64,000 bases of DNA. Source: CALMEC01 sp964434425. Lineage in GTDB: Bacteria; Actinomycetota; Thermoleophilia; Miltoncostaeales; Miltoncostaeaceae. The stretch is from positions 1 through 64,000 of the forward strand of contig CAYSVH010000005.1 in NCBI GenBank assembly GCA_964434425.1, read 5' to 3'. This document shows positions 8,853-17,176 of this stretch, one piece after another (within the stretch, counting starts at the first letter, position 1; each line of letters opens with the position of its first letter). The notes below the pieces were generated by a model. That model saw only the letters and a list, made by a program, of their open reading frames with translations, had not been told where the DNA came from and ran no database searches. A program made the translations under genes and the position numbers.

Positions 8853-8858
8853 TATGCT
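8853..8858 (+). promoter_or_regulatory. Probable -10 for the RsiG-like gene
   Basis: TATGCT ends eight bases before the ATG at 8867, which predicts a leaderless or nearly leaderless transcript. No Shine-Dalgarno sequence fits between. The -35 is weak. Confidence 0.45.
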
Positions 8859-8866
8859 GCCGGACG

Positions 8867-9139
8867 ATGGCCACACCCGAACAACCCGGAAACGACGGAA
8901 TTTCCTCCTCCGCCACCGACTTCGCCGCGTTGAGCGACGTCGAGCTGCGCGACGAGATCCACCGTCTCAGGCGGCGTGAACGTGAGATCTCGTTCCAGCG
9001 GCGGTTCCTGCACGGCCAGATCGAACTCGCCCGTACGGACCTCCAGCGGAGGTTGACGGGGGACGTCCCCCTCACGCTGTCGCCCCAGGAGATCGAGGAC
9101 CTCGAGCGGGCGCTCAGCCCGGAGAGGGACGGCGGCTGA
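8867..9139 (+). CDS. RsiG-like small coiled-coil protein (candidate c-di-GMP-responsive anti-sigma factor)
   Basis: A 90-residue protein. Residues 22-63 form a predicted helix with E38-x3-S42-x2-R45-x3-H49-x3-E53. This matches in spacing the E(x3)S(x2)R(x3)Q(x3)D c-di-GMP motif described for Streptomyces RsiG, with Q to H and D to E changes. Streptomyces RsiG has two such motifs in one chain; one motif is present here, as described for the homodimeric Rubrobacter protein. RsiG sequesters the sporulation/motility sigma factor WhiG. No sigma gene is in the window. The gene is first in an overlapping operon with an FHA protein and a MerR regulator. Family assignment is by my pattern match only. 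Confidence 0.7.
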   Translation: MATPEQPGNDGISSSATDFAALSDVELRDEIHRLRRREREISFQRRFLHGQIELARTDLQRRLTGDVPLTLSPQEIEDLERALSPERDGG

Positions 9140-9597
9140 TGTACTGCCCGGACTGCGGATTCCATCAGAGCGCCGAGGGACACACGTTCTGCGAGCGATG
9201 CGGAGCGCGTCTGCCGCAGGAGTCACCGGGGGGTCAGACCACCGGCCCGTTCGCGATCCCCGATCCGGCGAGCGACGTCGTCTCGGGTCAGCACGGCACG
9301 GTGGAGGGGCCGGCGTTCGCCATCCGTTCGGGCGGCGGAGTGTCCGGACAGGTCTTCCGCCTCACGGCGGGTACGACCGTGAGCCTCGGCCGCGATCCCG
9401 ACGCGGACATCTTCCTCGACGACGTCACGGTGTCGCGGCGGCACGCCGAGGTGACGGTGGGCGACGACGTGGAGCTGACCGATCTCGGCAGCCTCAACGG
9501 CACCTACGTCAACCGCCGGCGCATCGACGAGGGCGAGACGCTTCTCGGCGGGGACGAGATCCAGATCGGGAAGTTCAGACTGGTGTTCATACGGTGA
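9139..9597 (+). CDS. Zinc-ribbon and FHA domain protein (GarA-like)
   Basis: A 152-residue protein. An N-terminal zinc ribbon (CPDCGFHQ at residues 3-10, then CERCG near 18-22) replaces the phospho-acceptor tail typical of mycobacterial GarA. A Ser/Pro/Gly linker leads to a C-terminal FHA domain (about residues 70-152) with the phosphothreonine-binding signature GRD, SRRHAE and LGSLNGTYVN. It should bind threonine-phosphorylated partners of Ser/Thr kinases. The ATG overlaps the upstream stop by one base, and the stop overlaps the MerR start. The FHA-MerR pair mirrors Rv1827-Rv1828 of Mycobacterium. Confidence 0.88.
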   Translation: MYCPDCGFHQSAEGHTFCERCGARLPQESPGGQTTGPFAIPDPASDVVSGQHGTVEGPAFAIRSGGGVSGQVFRLTAGTTVSLGRDPDADIFLDDVTVSRRHAEVTVGDDVELTDLGSLNGTYVNRRRIDEGETLLGGDEIQIGKFRLVFIR

Positions 9598-10301
9598 CCG
9601 ACCCCGGAACCTCGACACCCGAGAAGGGCGTCACGATCGGTCGGGTGTGCAAGGAACTCAAGGCCGAGTTCCCGTCAATCTCGATCTCCAAGATTCGTTT
9701 TCTGGAGGATCAACGGCTCATCACGCCCCAGCGGACCGAGGGCGGATACCGCAAGTACACCCAGAACGACGTCGAGCGCCTCCGGACGATCCTGCGGCTG
9801 CAGCGCGACGAGTTCCTGCCGCTCCGCGTGATCCGCCAGGAACTGGAGTCGTCGACCTCCGGATCGTTCAGCGTCTCCAACCAGGCCCGGCAGCTGAAGC
9901 GCGCGAACCTCTCCGAGCCCGCGCCCAGCGCGCGCGTGGACGTCGAGGAGGTGGTGGAGCGCACGGGAGCACCGCCCCAGCTCATCCAGGCGCTCGAGCA
10001 GTACGGGCTGATCAACTCGTCCGAGGACGGGGAGGGCTACTCCGAGACGGACCGCGAAATCGTGCAGACCGCCCTCGAGCTGGCCGGTTTCGGTGTCGAG
10101 CCGCGCCACCTGCGGATCTTCCGCGTCGCGGCCGAACGTGAGGCCGGGCTCCTTGAGCAGGTGCTGGCCGCGGGACTGCGCTCCAAGAACCCCGAGCGGC
10201 GACGCGAGGCCACGGCTGAGCTTGAGAACCTGGCCGCGCTCGCATCCCACCTGCGCCACCTGATGCTCATCTCCGAGCTGCGCAGGATCGTCGGCAACTG
10301 A
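9594..10301 (+). CDS. MerR-family transcriptional regulator (FtsR-like)
   Basis: A 235-residue DNA-binding protein. The winged helix at residues 12-75 has KIRFLEDQRLITPQRTEGGY and RKYTQNDVERL, the MerR hallmark. The C-terminal half (about residues 110-235) is the helical region of the FtsR/Rv1828 group rather than a metal- or drug-sensing domain; no metal-binding cysteine pair is visible. FtsR of Corynebacterium activates ftsZ; whether that target holds here is unknown. GTG start overlapping the FHA stop. Confidence 0.88.
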   Translation: MTDPGTSTPEKGVTIGRVCKELKAEFPSISISKIRFLEDQRLITPQRTEGGYRKYTQNDVERLRTILRLQRDEFLPLRVIRQELESSTSGSFSVSNQARQLKRANLSEPAPSARVDVEEVVERTGAPPQLIQALEQYGLINSSEDGEGYSETDREIVQTALELAGFGVEPRHLRIFRVAAEREAGLLEQVLAAGLRSKNPERRREATAELENLAALASHLRHLMLISELRRIVGN

Positions 10302-10347
10302 ACCGCGGTCCCCGGCGGGCGCGGATGCGCCACGGGTACCCCGCGGT
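10302..10347 (+). terminator. Hairpin after the MerR gene
   Basis: Outer arms ACCGCGG (10302-10308) and CCGCGGT (10341-10347) enclose a small GGCGC/GCGCC hairpin. It begins at the stop codon. No T-run follows, so a terminator role is plausible only. Confidence 0.4.
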
Positions 10348-10424
10348 CAGGTCACGGGCATCGGGTGACGTTCCCGGGTCCGTGGTGCACGGCCGGCATA
10401 CGTCGCCGCTGCCGGACCGCCGGG

Positions 10425-10430
10425 TATCTT
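10425..10430 (+). promoter_or_regulatory. Possible -10 for the apt operon
   Basis: TATCTT about 56 bases before the apt GTG, in a 185-base gap between merR and apt that holds no gene. The -35 is not clear. Confidence 0.3.
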
Positions 10431-10486
10431 CTCTGTGCGGACGCTGATCCGGTGTCGCGGGAATGTCCATCCACAAAGGAACGCGC

Positions 10487-11035
10487 GTGTCGTCTGCCTT
10501 CGATCTCAATGCCATCATTCGCAAGATCCCCAATCATCCGAAAGAGGGGATCCTCTTCTACGACCTCATGCCGCTGTTCGCGGACCCGGCCGGGTTGAGC
10601 GCCTGCGTCACGCAGATCGCCGACTGGGCCCGCCCGCGTGAGGTCGACATCGTCCTCGGGGCGGAGGCCCGCGGCTTCATCGTCGGCGGCGGGGTCGCCC
10701 GGGACCTCGGCGTCGGATTCGCCGCGGCCCGGAAGCCCGGCAAGCTCCCGGGCCGCACCGTGAGCCAGGAGTACGAGCTCGAGTACGGCATCGACACCCT
10801 CGAGGTGCACGACGACGTCATCACCCCGGGCATGCGGGTGCTGGTCCACGACGACCTCCTCGCGACGGGAGGCACCGCCCGTGCGAAGTGCGACCTGGTC
10901 GAGCGGCTGGGCGGCGTCGTGGCGGGGGTGGCGTTCGTCGTCGAGCTCACCTTCCTTCCCGGCATGGACCGGCTCACCGGCTACGACGTCCTGTCTCTCG
11001 TCCAGTACGACTCCGAGACGGTGCCCGGTAGCTGA
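10487..11035 (+). CDS. apt: Adenine phosphoribosyltransferase
   Basis: A 182-residue salvage enzyme that makes AMP from adenine and PRPP. IRKIPNHPKEGILFYD at the N-terminus and the PRPP loop VLVHDDLLATGGTA near residue 125 are both family signatures. I chose the GTG at 10487 because AAAGGA lies six bases before it and the length then fits APT; the ATG at 10463 would add eight residues without a good ribosome site. The stop overlaps the next ATG, giving an apt, small membrane protein and beta-CASP ribonuclease operon. Confidence 0.94.
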   Translation: MSSAFDLNAIIRKIPNHPKEGILFYDLMPLFADPAGLSACVTQIADWARPREVDIVLGAEARGFIVGGGVARDLGVGFAAARKPGKLPGRTVSQEYELEYGIDTLEVHDDVITPGMRVLVHDDLLATGGTARAKCDLVERLGGVVAGVAFVVELTFLPGMDRLTGYDVLSLVQYDSETVPGS

Positions 11036-11304
11036 TGCAGCGCTTCCTTCGTCGCTGGGAGTCGTTCCCCATCGTGGTGCAGATCGTCGTGGCCTTCGCC
11101 GTGGTCACGGCCATCATGCTCGTCTTCCACCTCGGACCGTTGCGGCAGCCCCTCGGGCGGGGGATCAGCTATTCGATCTTCTGGAGTCTGATCGGCACCG
11201 TGGCGGTCATCGGTGCGACGAAGGCGGAGGCCGTCAAGCGCCGTCAACGCGAGGAACGGGAGCGTGAGGACAGGCCGGATCCCCGCCGCCACCGGGTTCC
11301 GTGA
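11035..11304 (+). CDS. Small two-helix membrane protein of unknown function
   Basis: An 89-residue protein with two predicted membrane helices (about residues 12-31 and 46-62) and a highly charged Arg/Glu cytoplasmic tail. I recognise no family. It overlaps apt by one base and the next gene by four, so it is certainly co-transcribed and probably translationally coupled to both. Confidence 0.7.
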   Translation: MQRFLRRWESFPIVVQIVVAFAVVTAIMLVFHLGPLRQPLGRGISYSIFWSLIGTVAVIGATKAEAVKRRQREEREREDRPDPRRHRVP

Positions 11305-12698
11305 CCGGCCCCTTCGAGATCCGCTCGTACGGGGGCGCCATGACCGTCACGGGGTCGTGTCACCTCCTCGACACCGGGACGGAGAGCATCCTCGTGGACT
11401 GCGGCTCCTTCCAGGGGTCCCGAGCGCTGTTCGACCTCAATCGTGAGCCCTTCGGCTTCGATCCTCACGCGATCCGGTCGGTCCTGCTTACGCACGCCCA
11501 CCTCGACCACAGCGGTCGCCTGCCCCAGCTGGTGAAGAAGGGCTTCCGCGGCCCGATATACGCGCGCCCGGCGACGGCGATGCTCGCCCAGCACCTCCTG
11601 CTGGATGCGGCCAAGCTCCAGGCGGAGGACCGGGCGCGTGCGCTTCGGAGGGGGAAGACGCCCGACGAGCCCACGTTCGACGAGGACGATGTCTGGGGCG
11701 TGCTCGAGGCGATCGAACCCATCGACTACGGGGTCCCGTTCGCGACCGCGGGCGTCCGCGTCACGGCCCAACCGGCCGGGCACATCCCGGGCTCGGCCAG
11801 CTTCCTGGTCGAGGTGGGCGGGTCCCGTGTGGTGTTCAGCGGGGATCTCGGGAACGCCCGCAAGGACGTGCTGCCCGACTCCGCGCACTGCCCGCCCGCC
11901 GACGTCGTCGTCATCGAGTCGACCTACGGCGACCGCGACCACCGCGACTTCGAGGCCACCATCGATGAGTTCGCGGATGTCCTGAAGGAGGCGGTACGCC
12001 GACGGGGCAAGATCCTCATCCCGTCGTTCGCCCTCGAGCGGGCCCAGGACGTCCTGTTCCACATCGCCCGGCTGGAGGACGAGGGACGGGTGCCGGCCAT
12101 CCCCGTGTACGTCGATTCGCCGCTGGCCGACCGTGTCGAGGACGTCTATCAGGACTGCATGGACGAGCTCTCGGACGAGGTGCGTGCCATCGCCGCCACG
12201 GGCCGCGATCCGTTCGCCCCGAAGCATCTGCGCTACACGCGCTCCGTCGAGGACTCGAAGTCCATCAACGCGTCATCGGAGGCGGCGATCGTCATCGCCG
12301 GGTCCGGGATGATGAGCGGAGGGCGCATCCTCCATCACCTGCGCGCTCACCTCGAGGACACGCACACCACGGTGATGATCGTGGGCTTCCAGCCGAGGGG
12401 AGGACTGGGGCGGCAGCTGGTCGACGGCGCACGAGAGGTGCGGGTGCTGGGACAGACGCTCGCCGTGAAGGCACGCATCGTCACGATCAACGGACTGTCG
12501 GCGCACGCGGACCGGACCGAGCTGCTGGACTGGTCCGCCACCGCGGGGGACGCGGCGCGGTTCCTGACAACCCATGGCGAACCCGCCGTTCTGGAGTCCC
12601 TGCGTGATGCGTTCCGTGCCCGCGGTCACGACGCGGAGGTCCAGCAAACCGCGACGCGGCTGCCCATCCCGAACGGCCCGCGCGAGGAGAGGCCGTAG
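11301..12698 (+). CDS. Metallo-beta-lactamase / beta-CASP ribonuclease (CPSF-like)
   Basis: A 465-residue cytoplasmic RNA-processing nuclease. The metal site HAHLDHSG is near residue 65, further ligands are in GHIPGSA and FSGDLG, and the beta-CASP segment has IPSFALERAQ. The C-terminal RMMBL motif is NGLSAHADRTELLDW. The layout matches the CPSF73-like bacterial family (YSH1-type, as in Thermus TTHA0252) and not RNase J, which is longer with a different C-terminus. The substrate is unknown. GTG start at 11301. Confidence 0.92.
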   Translation: MTGPFEIRSYGGAMTVTGSCHLLDTGTESILVDCGSFQGSRALFDLNREPFGFDPHAIRSVLLTHAHLDHSGRLPQLVKKGFRGPIYARPATAMLAQHLLLDAAKLQAEDRARALRRGKTPDEPTFDEDDVWGVLEAIEPIDYGVPFATAGVRVTAQPAGHIPGSASFLVEVGGSRVVFSGDLGNARKDVLPDSAHCPPADVVVIESTYGDRDHRDFEATIDEFADVLKEAVRRRGKILIPSFALERAQDVLFHIARLEDEGRVPAIPVYVDSPLADRVEDVYQDCMDELSDEVRAIAATGRDPFAPKHLRYTRSVEDSKSINASSEAAIVIAGSGMMSGGRILHHLRAHLEDTHTTVMIVGFQPRGGLGRQLVDGAREVRVLGQTLAVKARIVTINGLSAHADRTELLDWSATAGDAARFLTTHGEPAVLESLRDAFRARGHDAEVQQTATRLPIPNGPREERP

Positions 12699-12840
12699 GG
12701 CCTGGTCGCGGGACCCGCACGCCGCGTGTTCGGAGCCCTGTCAGGTCAGGTGGCAGGTACCAGAGGTGACGGGCGGCGCCGCGATCCGGTCGAAGCGCGC
12801 GAATAGCAGGCACTTCGCGTCGTGTACGGCTCGGCACGCA

Positions 12841-12867
12841 CCTGTTGAGTGCCTGGCACCAGACAGG
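12841..12867. repeat. Imperfect palindrome with GTGCCTGGCAC core
   Basis: CCTGT and ACAGG flank GTGCCTGGCAC (12849-12859). The same core is the centre of the perfect palindrome at 3656-3706. It lies in the 215-base gap between two convergent genes, which otherwise holds nothing I recognise. Confidence 0.5.
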
Positions 12868-12913
12868 ACACGGCGTCGCCTGCCGCTCCGGAACCGGCCG
12901 GAGCGGCCACGCC

Positions 12914-13681
12914 TCATTCGGGTGGTGGGGGTGGTGTCAGCTCGTAGATGACCCCGGTGTTGTCGCCCGTCGGCTTGTAACGCAGCGTGTAGAGCGACGG
13001 CGCGAGCGCCTCCATCGTCTCCGAGACGTCGTCGTCCGTCAGCTCGCCGGGACGCCGGGGCTCCGGCACCGTGTCGCGCAGCGGCCGATCGAGCTCCTCG
13101 CTGAGGTCGTCGCGCCGGTAGTAGAAGACGGTGTCGGGCCGTTCGTCGACCGGACCCGAGATCTCCAGGAAGTCAGGTGGGACGACGACGACCACGGCCG
13201 TCGCCTCGGGAACGTCCTTCAGCGCCCGCAGGGCGAGCTCCTTCGCCTGCAGGGAGACGACGGTCAGGGCCGTGGAGGTCTCGCCCTCGCCGAACCCGCA
13301 GTCCGCGGCGGGACCGCAGATCCGGAAGAAGAGGACGTTCTGCGACTCGAACGAGAAGGGTGCACCCCGGAAGTCCGCGGCGACGGCGACGGTCTGACTG
13401 GGGGCCGCGACATCGCTGATGACGTCCTCACCCGCGGCGATGGTCGTGAGCGGGTCGCCGCCGTCGGCGGTGTAGATCGCCGCGACGTGGTCGGCGACCA
13501 ACTCGGCACGCCGGACGGGGTCGTCGTCCTCGGCGGTGAAGTCCGACCAGGCGGACGGACGGTCGCGCTGCGAGAGGATGACGGCCGCGACAACGGCGCC
13601 GGCGAGGACGACGCCGAGGACGACCAGGAGAACGGTGAACCGTCCCCGGTGATCGCGCCGGCGATTCAGAATCGAGGCCAC
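12914..13681 (-). CDS. Membrane-anchored protein coupled to the FtsH-like protease
   Basis: A 255-residue protein with a basic N-terminus, one membrane helix (about residues 15-36) and an extracytoplasmic domain of about 215 residues ending in Pro-rich PPPPPE. Two cysteines (CGPAADCG) could form a disulfide outside the cell. I recognise no domain. The GTG start lies 16 bases inside the upstream protease gene in another frame, so translation of the two is coupled. The context suggests an adaptor or substrate-presenting partner for that protease, which is inference. Confidence 0.75.
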   Translation of the reverse strand: MASILNRRRDHRGRFTVLLVVLGVVLAGAVVAAVILSQRDRPSAWSDFTAEDDDPVRRAELVADHVAAIYTADGGDPLTTIAAGEDVISDVAAPSQTVAVAADFRGAPFSFESQNVLFFRICGPAADCGFGEGETSTALTVVSLQAKELALRALKDVPEATAVVVVVPPDFLEISGPVDERPDTVFYYRRDDLSEELDRPLRDTVPEPRRPGELTDDDVSETMEALAPSLYTLRYKPTGDNTGVIYELTPPPPPE

Positions 13682-16152
13682 AGGGTTTCATCCCGCATGT
13701 CGATGGTGGGCATGGAGAGATCGGCCTTCGCGACCAGCTGAACCACGTCGTCGCCGAAGAGCTCACCGCGTTCCGCCAGGGCGTCGGCCACGAGCTCTGT
13801 GCCGCGACGATTGTGCCGGACGAACCAGTAGGCGGTCATGAACGCCTGGCCGAGGAACTGATTGACCATGGCACGCTTGTCGCGGTCGTCGAGCGCGGCC
13901 GCCACCGGGTCACCCTCGAGCGTGCTGCCGGCGGACGAGCTGTTGACGATCCGTGTCCCGATGCGTTCGAACCGCCGCACCAGCTTCCGCTCGGCGATCT
14001 CGCGTTCGACGGGGTCGGAGATGTCCTCCAGAGAAGGGGAGATGGGAGCCATGCCGATCGCGCCGACCATCATGGCCGCCTTGGTGGTGGCGGCCGCGGT
14101 GTCACCCGAGACGCCCTCGCTCGTCTCGCCGAAGAAGACGTACTCGGATGCCATCGCACCGAGCGTCCACACCAGATCGGCGAACTCCTCGTTCTGGAAA
14201 CGCGAGTAGCGCCGCTCACGTTCGACCATCATGTGGTGGCCGAGGGTCCCCTCCCGAGAACGGATCGAGAGCCGTGTCGCCTCGTGGGTCGTCATGAAGT
14301 ACGCGCCGGTCACCGCGTGCCCCGCCTCGTGGATGGCGATCGCCCGTGCCTCCGACGGGATGTAGTCGATCCCGCGGTCGATGCCGGCCTCGATGGTGGC
14401 GACCGATGCGACCAGGTCGTCCCAGTCCAGCTCGCGACGGTCGTCGTAGTGTGCGCGCATGAGCGCTGTCGAGCACACCTGTTTGATCATGGCGGGGGAG
14501 TGCCCCATGGTGATGCGCGCCAGCTCGTCACGACGATCGGAGCGGTCGAGGTCCTCGACGTGTGCCACCCGGTCCAGGTAGAGGTCGATGATGTCGCGCC
14601 GGTCGTCGACGTCGGGCGTGTGGAAGAGGACCTGCAGACCGAATCGTCCGGGGCGGGTCAGGGCCGGGTCGAGCGTGCTGACGCGTACGTTGCAGGCCCC
14701 GATGAAGTACACGTCCTCCTTGCGGGGACGCGCCGGCTTCAGGCGCAGGCGGACCGGGCCGATGCTCCGCGGAATCACGTAGACGGCGTCGAGCAGGGTG
14801 TTGATGCGGTTGACGAGGAACTTCCGGGCACCGCTCGGCTCGCGGACCCCGTCCATCTCGACGAGGAGCTGCTGGAGCCCGCCCTGCGCCCCTCCGCCAC
14901 CGCCGAGGCCGGGGAACACGAACTCGCGCAGCCGGCGGTTCATCTGCCCGAAGAACGACGGGCGCCGGGCGGCGGCCTCGGCCCGCGCCTCGAACAGGCG
15001 GTCGCGCCAGGCCGGCGTCTCGAGCACGAGATCGCCGGTGGGCGTTATGGCGCCCATGGGTCCGTGGAAGTGCCGGTCGTGGATCGAGGGAGGTGGCTGC
15101 GAGACGAGCGACGAACGGCGACCGCCGATGGCGTCGACCTCGTCGATGAAGACGATGCACTGGCCGCCCCACTTGCGGGCGAGCCGGCGCGCACGCCACC
15201 CGAGCCACATGACGAGGATGACGTCCACGCCGATGAACGACTGGGAGAACGCCGGACCGGGCGCCGTGACGAACGGCGCGTTGAAGCGGGTCGCGATTGC
15301 GCGGGCGAGCATCGTCTTGCCCGTTCCCGGGGGACCGTTGAACAGAACGCCGCGCTCGGGCGTGCCACCGGACTCGGTGAACATCTCGCCGGACTGCCAC
15401 AGGGTCACGATCTCGGTGACCGCCCGCTTCGCCTGGCTCTGTCCGCGGACGTCCTCGATGTCCTCGTCCCAGTCGGCGTCTCCGGGCTCGTACTTCTTGA
15501 TCTGGCGGATCCCGGCGTATGCGAGCGGGCCGAGGAAGATCAGCGTGTTGACGAGGAAGATGATCGGGATGCTGACGGCGAGGCCGATCCAGCTGGCGGT
15601 GGATCCGGGGGCGCTGACCAGCGCGCCGATGGTGGTGAACGGAAGCGCGAACGCACTGCCGACGTCCACAGAACCTTCCACCAGCTGAACGAGGAGGATG
15701 ATCCCGACCACCGCCAGGTAGATCAGACCCAGCCAGAGGGCGGTGCGGTACCAGAAGCGCCAGAACCACAGGCGCCGCCGGCCGGCGGCGTCCGCCGTGC
15801 GCGACGCGTCCGGATCCGCGAACAGGCTGGGGCGGGGTATCAGGCGGTGTGCCGCGAGGTCGACCAGTCCCCGGAATGCGACCACGGTGAGGATCGTGAT
15901 GACCACGGCGGCGCCGTTGGACCAATCGAAGCGGCGGGTGAGCGCGAGGAAGACCGCCGGTGCCGTGAGCACGGCGACGACGGTGGCCAGCGTACCGAAC
16001 CGCTCCCACTGCCGGCGGAGTTCCGCTCCGGACCCGAGCCTGCGTGGCCCGTCGGGGCTTTCGCCCCCAACCGCGCCGGCCGGAGCGTTCTCGGAGAACG
16101 TCGCCCCGCGAGGTCCGCCGGGGGAGGAGTGGGGGCTGTCACCGTTCGGCAT
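13666..16152 (-). CDS. Divergent FtsH-like AAA+ zinc metalloprotease with enlarged membrane and AAA regions
   Basis: 828 residues from the preferred ATG at 16152 (CAGG six bases before it; ATG at 16158 is an alternative). About four membrane helices lie before residue 225, against two in classical FtsH. The AAA module has Walker A GPPGTGKT near residue 275 and Walker B VFIDEVDAIGGRR near 334. About 100 extra residues with a Gly-rich stretch separate Walker B from the sensor 1 region (VYFIGACNV). The M41 protease follows with HEAGH near residue 609 and a candidate third ligand Asp in EGVSGD. FtsH degrades membrane and regulatory proteins with ATP. This copy is probably a paralogue with a special substrate. 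Confidence 0.88.
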   Translation of the reverse strand: MPNGDSPHSSPGGPRGATFSENAPAGAVGGESPDGPRRLGSGAELRRQWERFGTLATVVAVLTAPAVFLALTRRFDWSNGAAVVITILTVVAFRGLVDLAAHRLIPRPSLFADPDASRTADAAGRRRLWFWRFWYRTALWLGLIYLAVVGIILLVQLVEGSVDVGSAFALPFTTIGALVSAPGSTASWIGLAVSIPIIFLVNTLIFLGPLAYAGIRQIKKYEPGDADWDEDIEDVRGQSQAKRAVTEIVTLWQSGEMFTESGGTPERGVLFNGPPGTGKTMLARAIATRFNAPFVTAPGPAFSQSFIGVDVILVMWLGWRARRLARKWGGQCIVFIDEVDAIGGRRSSLVSQPPPSIHDRHFHGPMGAITPTGDLVLETPAWRDRLFEARAEAAARRPSFFGQMNRRLREFVFPGLGGGGGAQGGLQQLLVEMDGVREPSGARKFLVNRINTLLDAVYVIPRSIGPVRLRLKPARPRKEDVYFIGACNVRVSTLDPALTRPGRFGLQVLFHTPDVDDRRDIIDLYLDRVAHVEDLDRSDRRDELARITMGHSPAMIKQVCSTALMRAHYDDRRELDWDDLVASVATIEAGIDRGIDYIPSEARAIAIHEAGHAVTGAYFMTTHEATRLSIRSREGTLGHHMMVERERRYSRFQNEEFADLVWTLGAMASEYVFFGETSEGVSGDTAAATTKAAMMVGAIGMAPISPSLEDISDPVEREIAERKLVRRFERIGTRIVNSSSAGSTLEGDPVAAALDDRDKRAMVNQFLGQAFMTAYWFVRHNRRGTELVADALAERGELFGDDVVQLVAKADLSMPTIDMRDETLWPRF

Positions 16153-16171
16153 CGTCATCCTGAATACGCGG

Positions 16172-16177
16172 AGACTA
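16172..16177 (-). promoter_or_regulatory. Possible -10 for the FtsH-like gene
   Basis: On the minus strand TAGTCT lies 13 bases before ATG 16158. It directly abuts repeat copy B, so the -35 region would fall inside the element. Confidence 0.35.
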
Positions 16178-16340
16178 GATGAGTCGTTCCACGGAGGCGC
16201 GCCGTGGTACGTGTCCCCGGTGGCGCGGATGCGCCACCGGGCGACGCGAACAGGCAACCGGCATGCCCTTCGGCACCGGGCGACGCCCCGCATCTACCGG
16301 TGACGCGCCCCGCATCCACTCTTCCGTGGAGTCACCCATC
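16178..16340. repeat. Interspersed palindromic element, copy B
   Basis: 163 bp with terminal inverted repeats GATGAGTCGTTCCAC and GTGGAGTCACCCATC. It lacks part of the interior found in copies A and E. It sits between the divergent FtsH-like and cysH genes, so it separates or supplies their promoter regions. Confidence 0.85.
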
Positions 16341-16405
16341 GAGTGATTCCCGTGCCACGGCGGGGTTTCCGGTCCTCCCGTACGTCGCCGCACCCCATTC
16401 GGTGT

Positions 16406-16411
16406 TACCCT
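16406..16411 (+). promoter_or_regulatory. Possible -10 for cysH
   Basis: TACCCT ends seven bases before the ATG at 16419, predicting a leaderless message. Confidence 0.35.
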
Positions 16412-16418
16412 CGGATGA

Positions 16419-17129
16419 ATGGGCACCACCGCACCGAACCCGATCTCGCCACTTCCCGACTCGGAGTCCTTCGAGGCCGCCGACCTGGTCGCGTCCCTCG
16501 TCGCGACGTTCGGCGATGGGCTCGTGCTGGCCTGTTCGTTCCAGAAGGAGGAGACGATCCTCCTCGACATGCTGCTCCGGGCGAAGCCGGACGCCCGCGT
16601 CTTCGCGCTCGACACGCACGTCCTCTTTCCCGAGACGTACGACTACTGGCATGTGGTGGAGGAGCGCTACGGAACCCGTATCGCGGCTTTCGAGGGGCCG
16701 TCCATGGGATTGCAGGCGGCTCGGTTCGGCCCGAAGCTGTGGGAATCCGCACCGGATCGCTGCTGCGGCATCCGCAAGATGGAGCCGCTGGGCCGCGCGC
16801 TGAGCGAGGCGGAATGCTGGATCACAGGGGTGCGTCGCGATCAGTCGCCCACACGTGCGAACGCTCCGAAGCTGGGGTGGGACGCGCAGCACGGTCTCTG
16901 GAAGGCCAACCCGCTGGCCGAGTGGGACGACGACCGGTGCTGGGAGTACATCCGCGAACGCGATCTGCCCTACAACGCGCTGCACGACAGGGGATACGCC
17001 TCCATCGGGTGCACGTACTGCACCCTCCCGGGAACCGGCCGTGAGGGCCGGTGGTCGGCCTCGTCCAAGACCGAGTGCGGCCTGCACATGGACACCGGCG
17101 GCGACGAGGGTCTCGACACCTCCGAGTAG
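16419..17129 (+). CDS. cysH: Adenylyl-sulfate reductase (APS reductase)
   Basis: A 236-residue enzyme that reduces activated sulfate to sulfite with thioredoxin. The N-terminal P-loop-like ACSFQKEETI is present. Two cysteine pairs, C114-C115 (RCCGIRK) and C197/C200 (GCTYC), are the iron-sulfur ligands that mark APS over PAPS reductases. The catalytic cysteine is in the C-terminal ECGLH near residue 220. The gene stands alone here; no cysDN or sulfite reductase is next to it. Confidence 0.94.
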   Translation: MGTTAPNPISPLPDSESFEAADLVASLVATFGDGLVLACSFQKEETILLDMLLRAKPDARVFALDTHVLFPETYDYWHVVEERYGTRIAAFEGPSMGLQAARFGPKLWESAPDRCCGIRKMEPLGRALSEAECWITGVRRDQSPTRANAPKLGWDAQHGLWKANPLAEWDDDRCWEYIRERDLPYNALHDRGYASIGCTYCTLPGTGREGRWSASSKTECGLHMDTGGDEGLDTSE

Positions 17130-17176
17130 CCGCACGTGCGGACCGGTCCGGTGCCTGCTCCGCCTCGGACGTGGGC

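Noticed and set aside
13813..16182. 789-codon plus-strand frame opposite the FtsH-like gene
   Set aside because: Shadow of a high-GC gene; the minus strand encodes the AAA and protease motifs.
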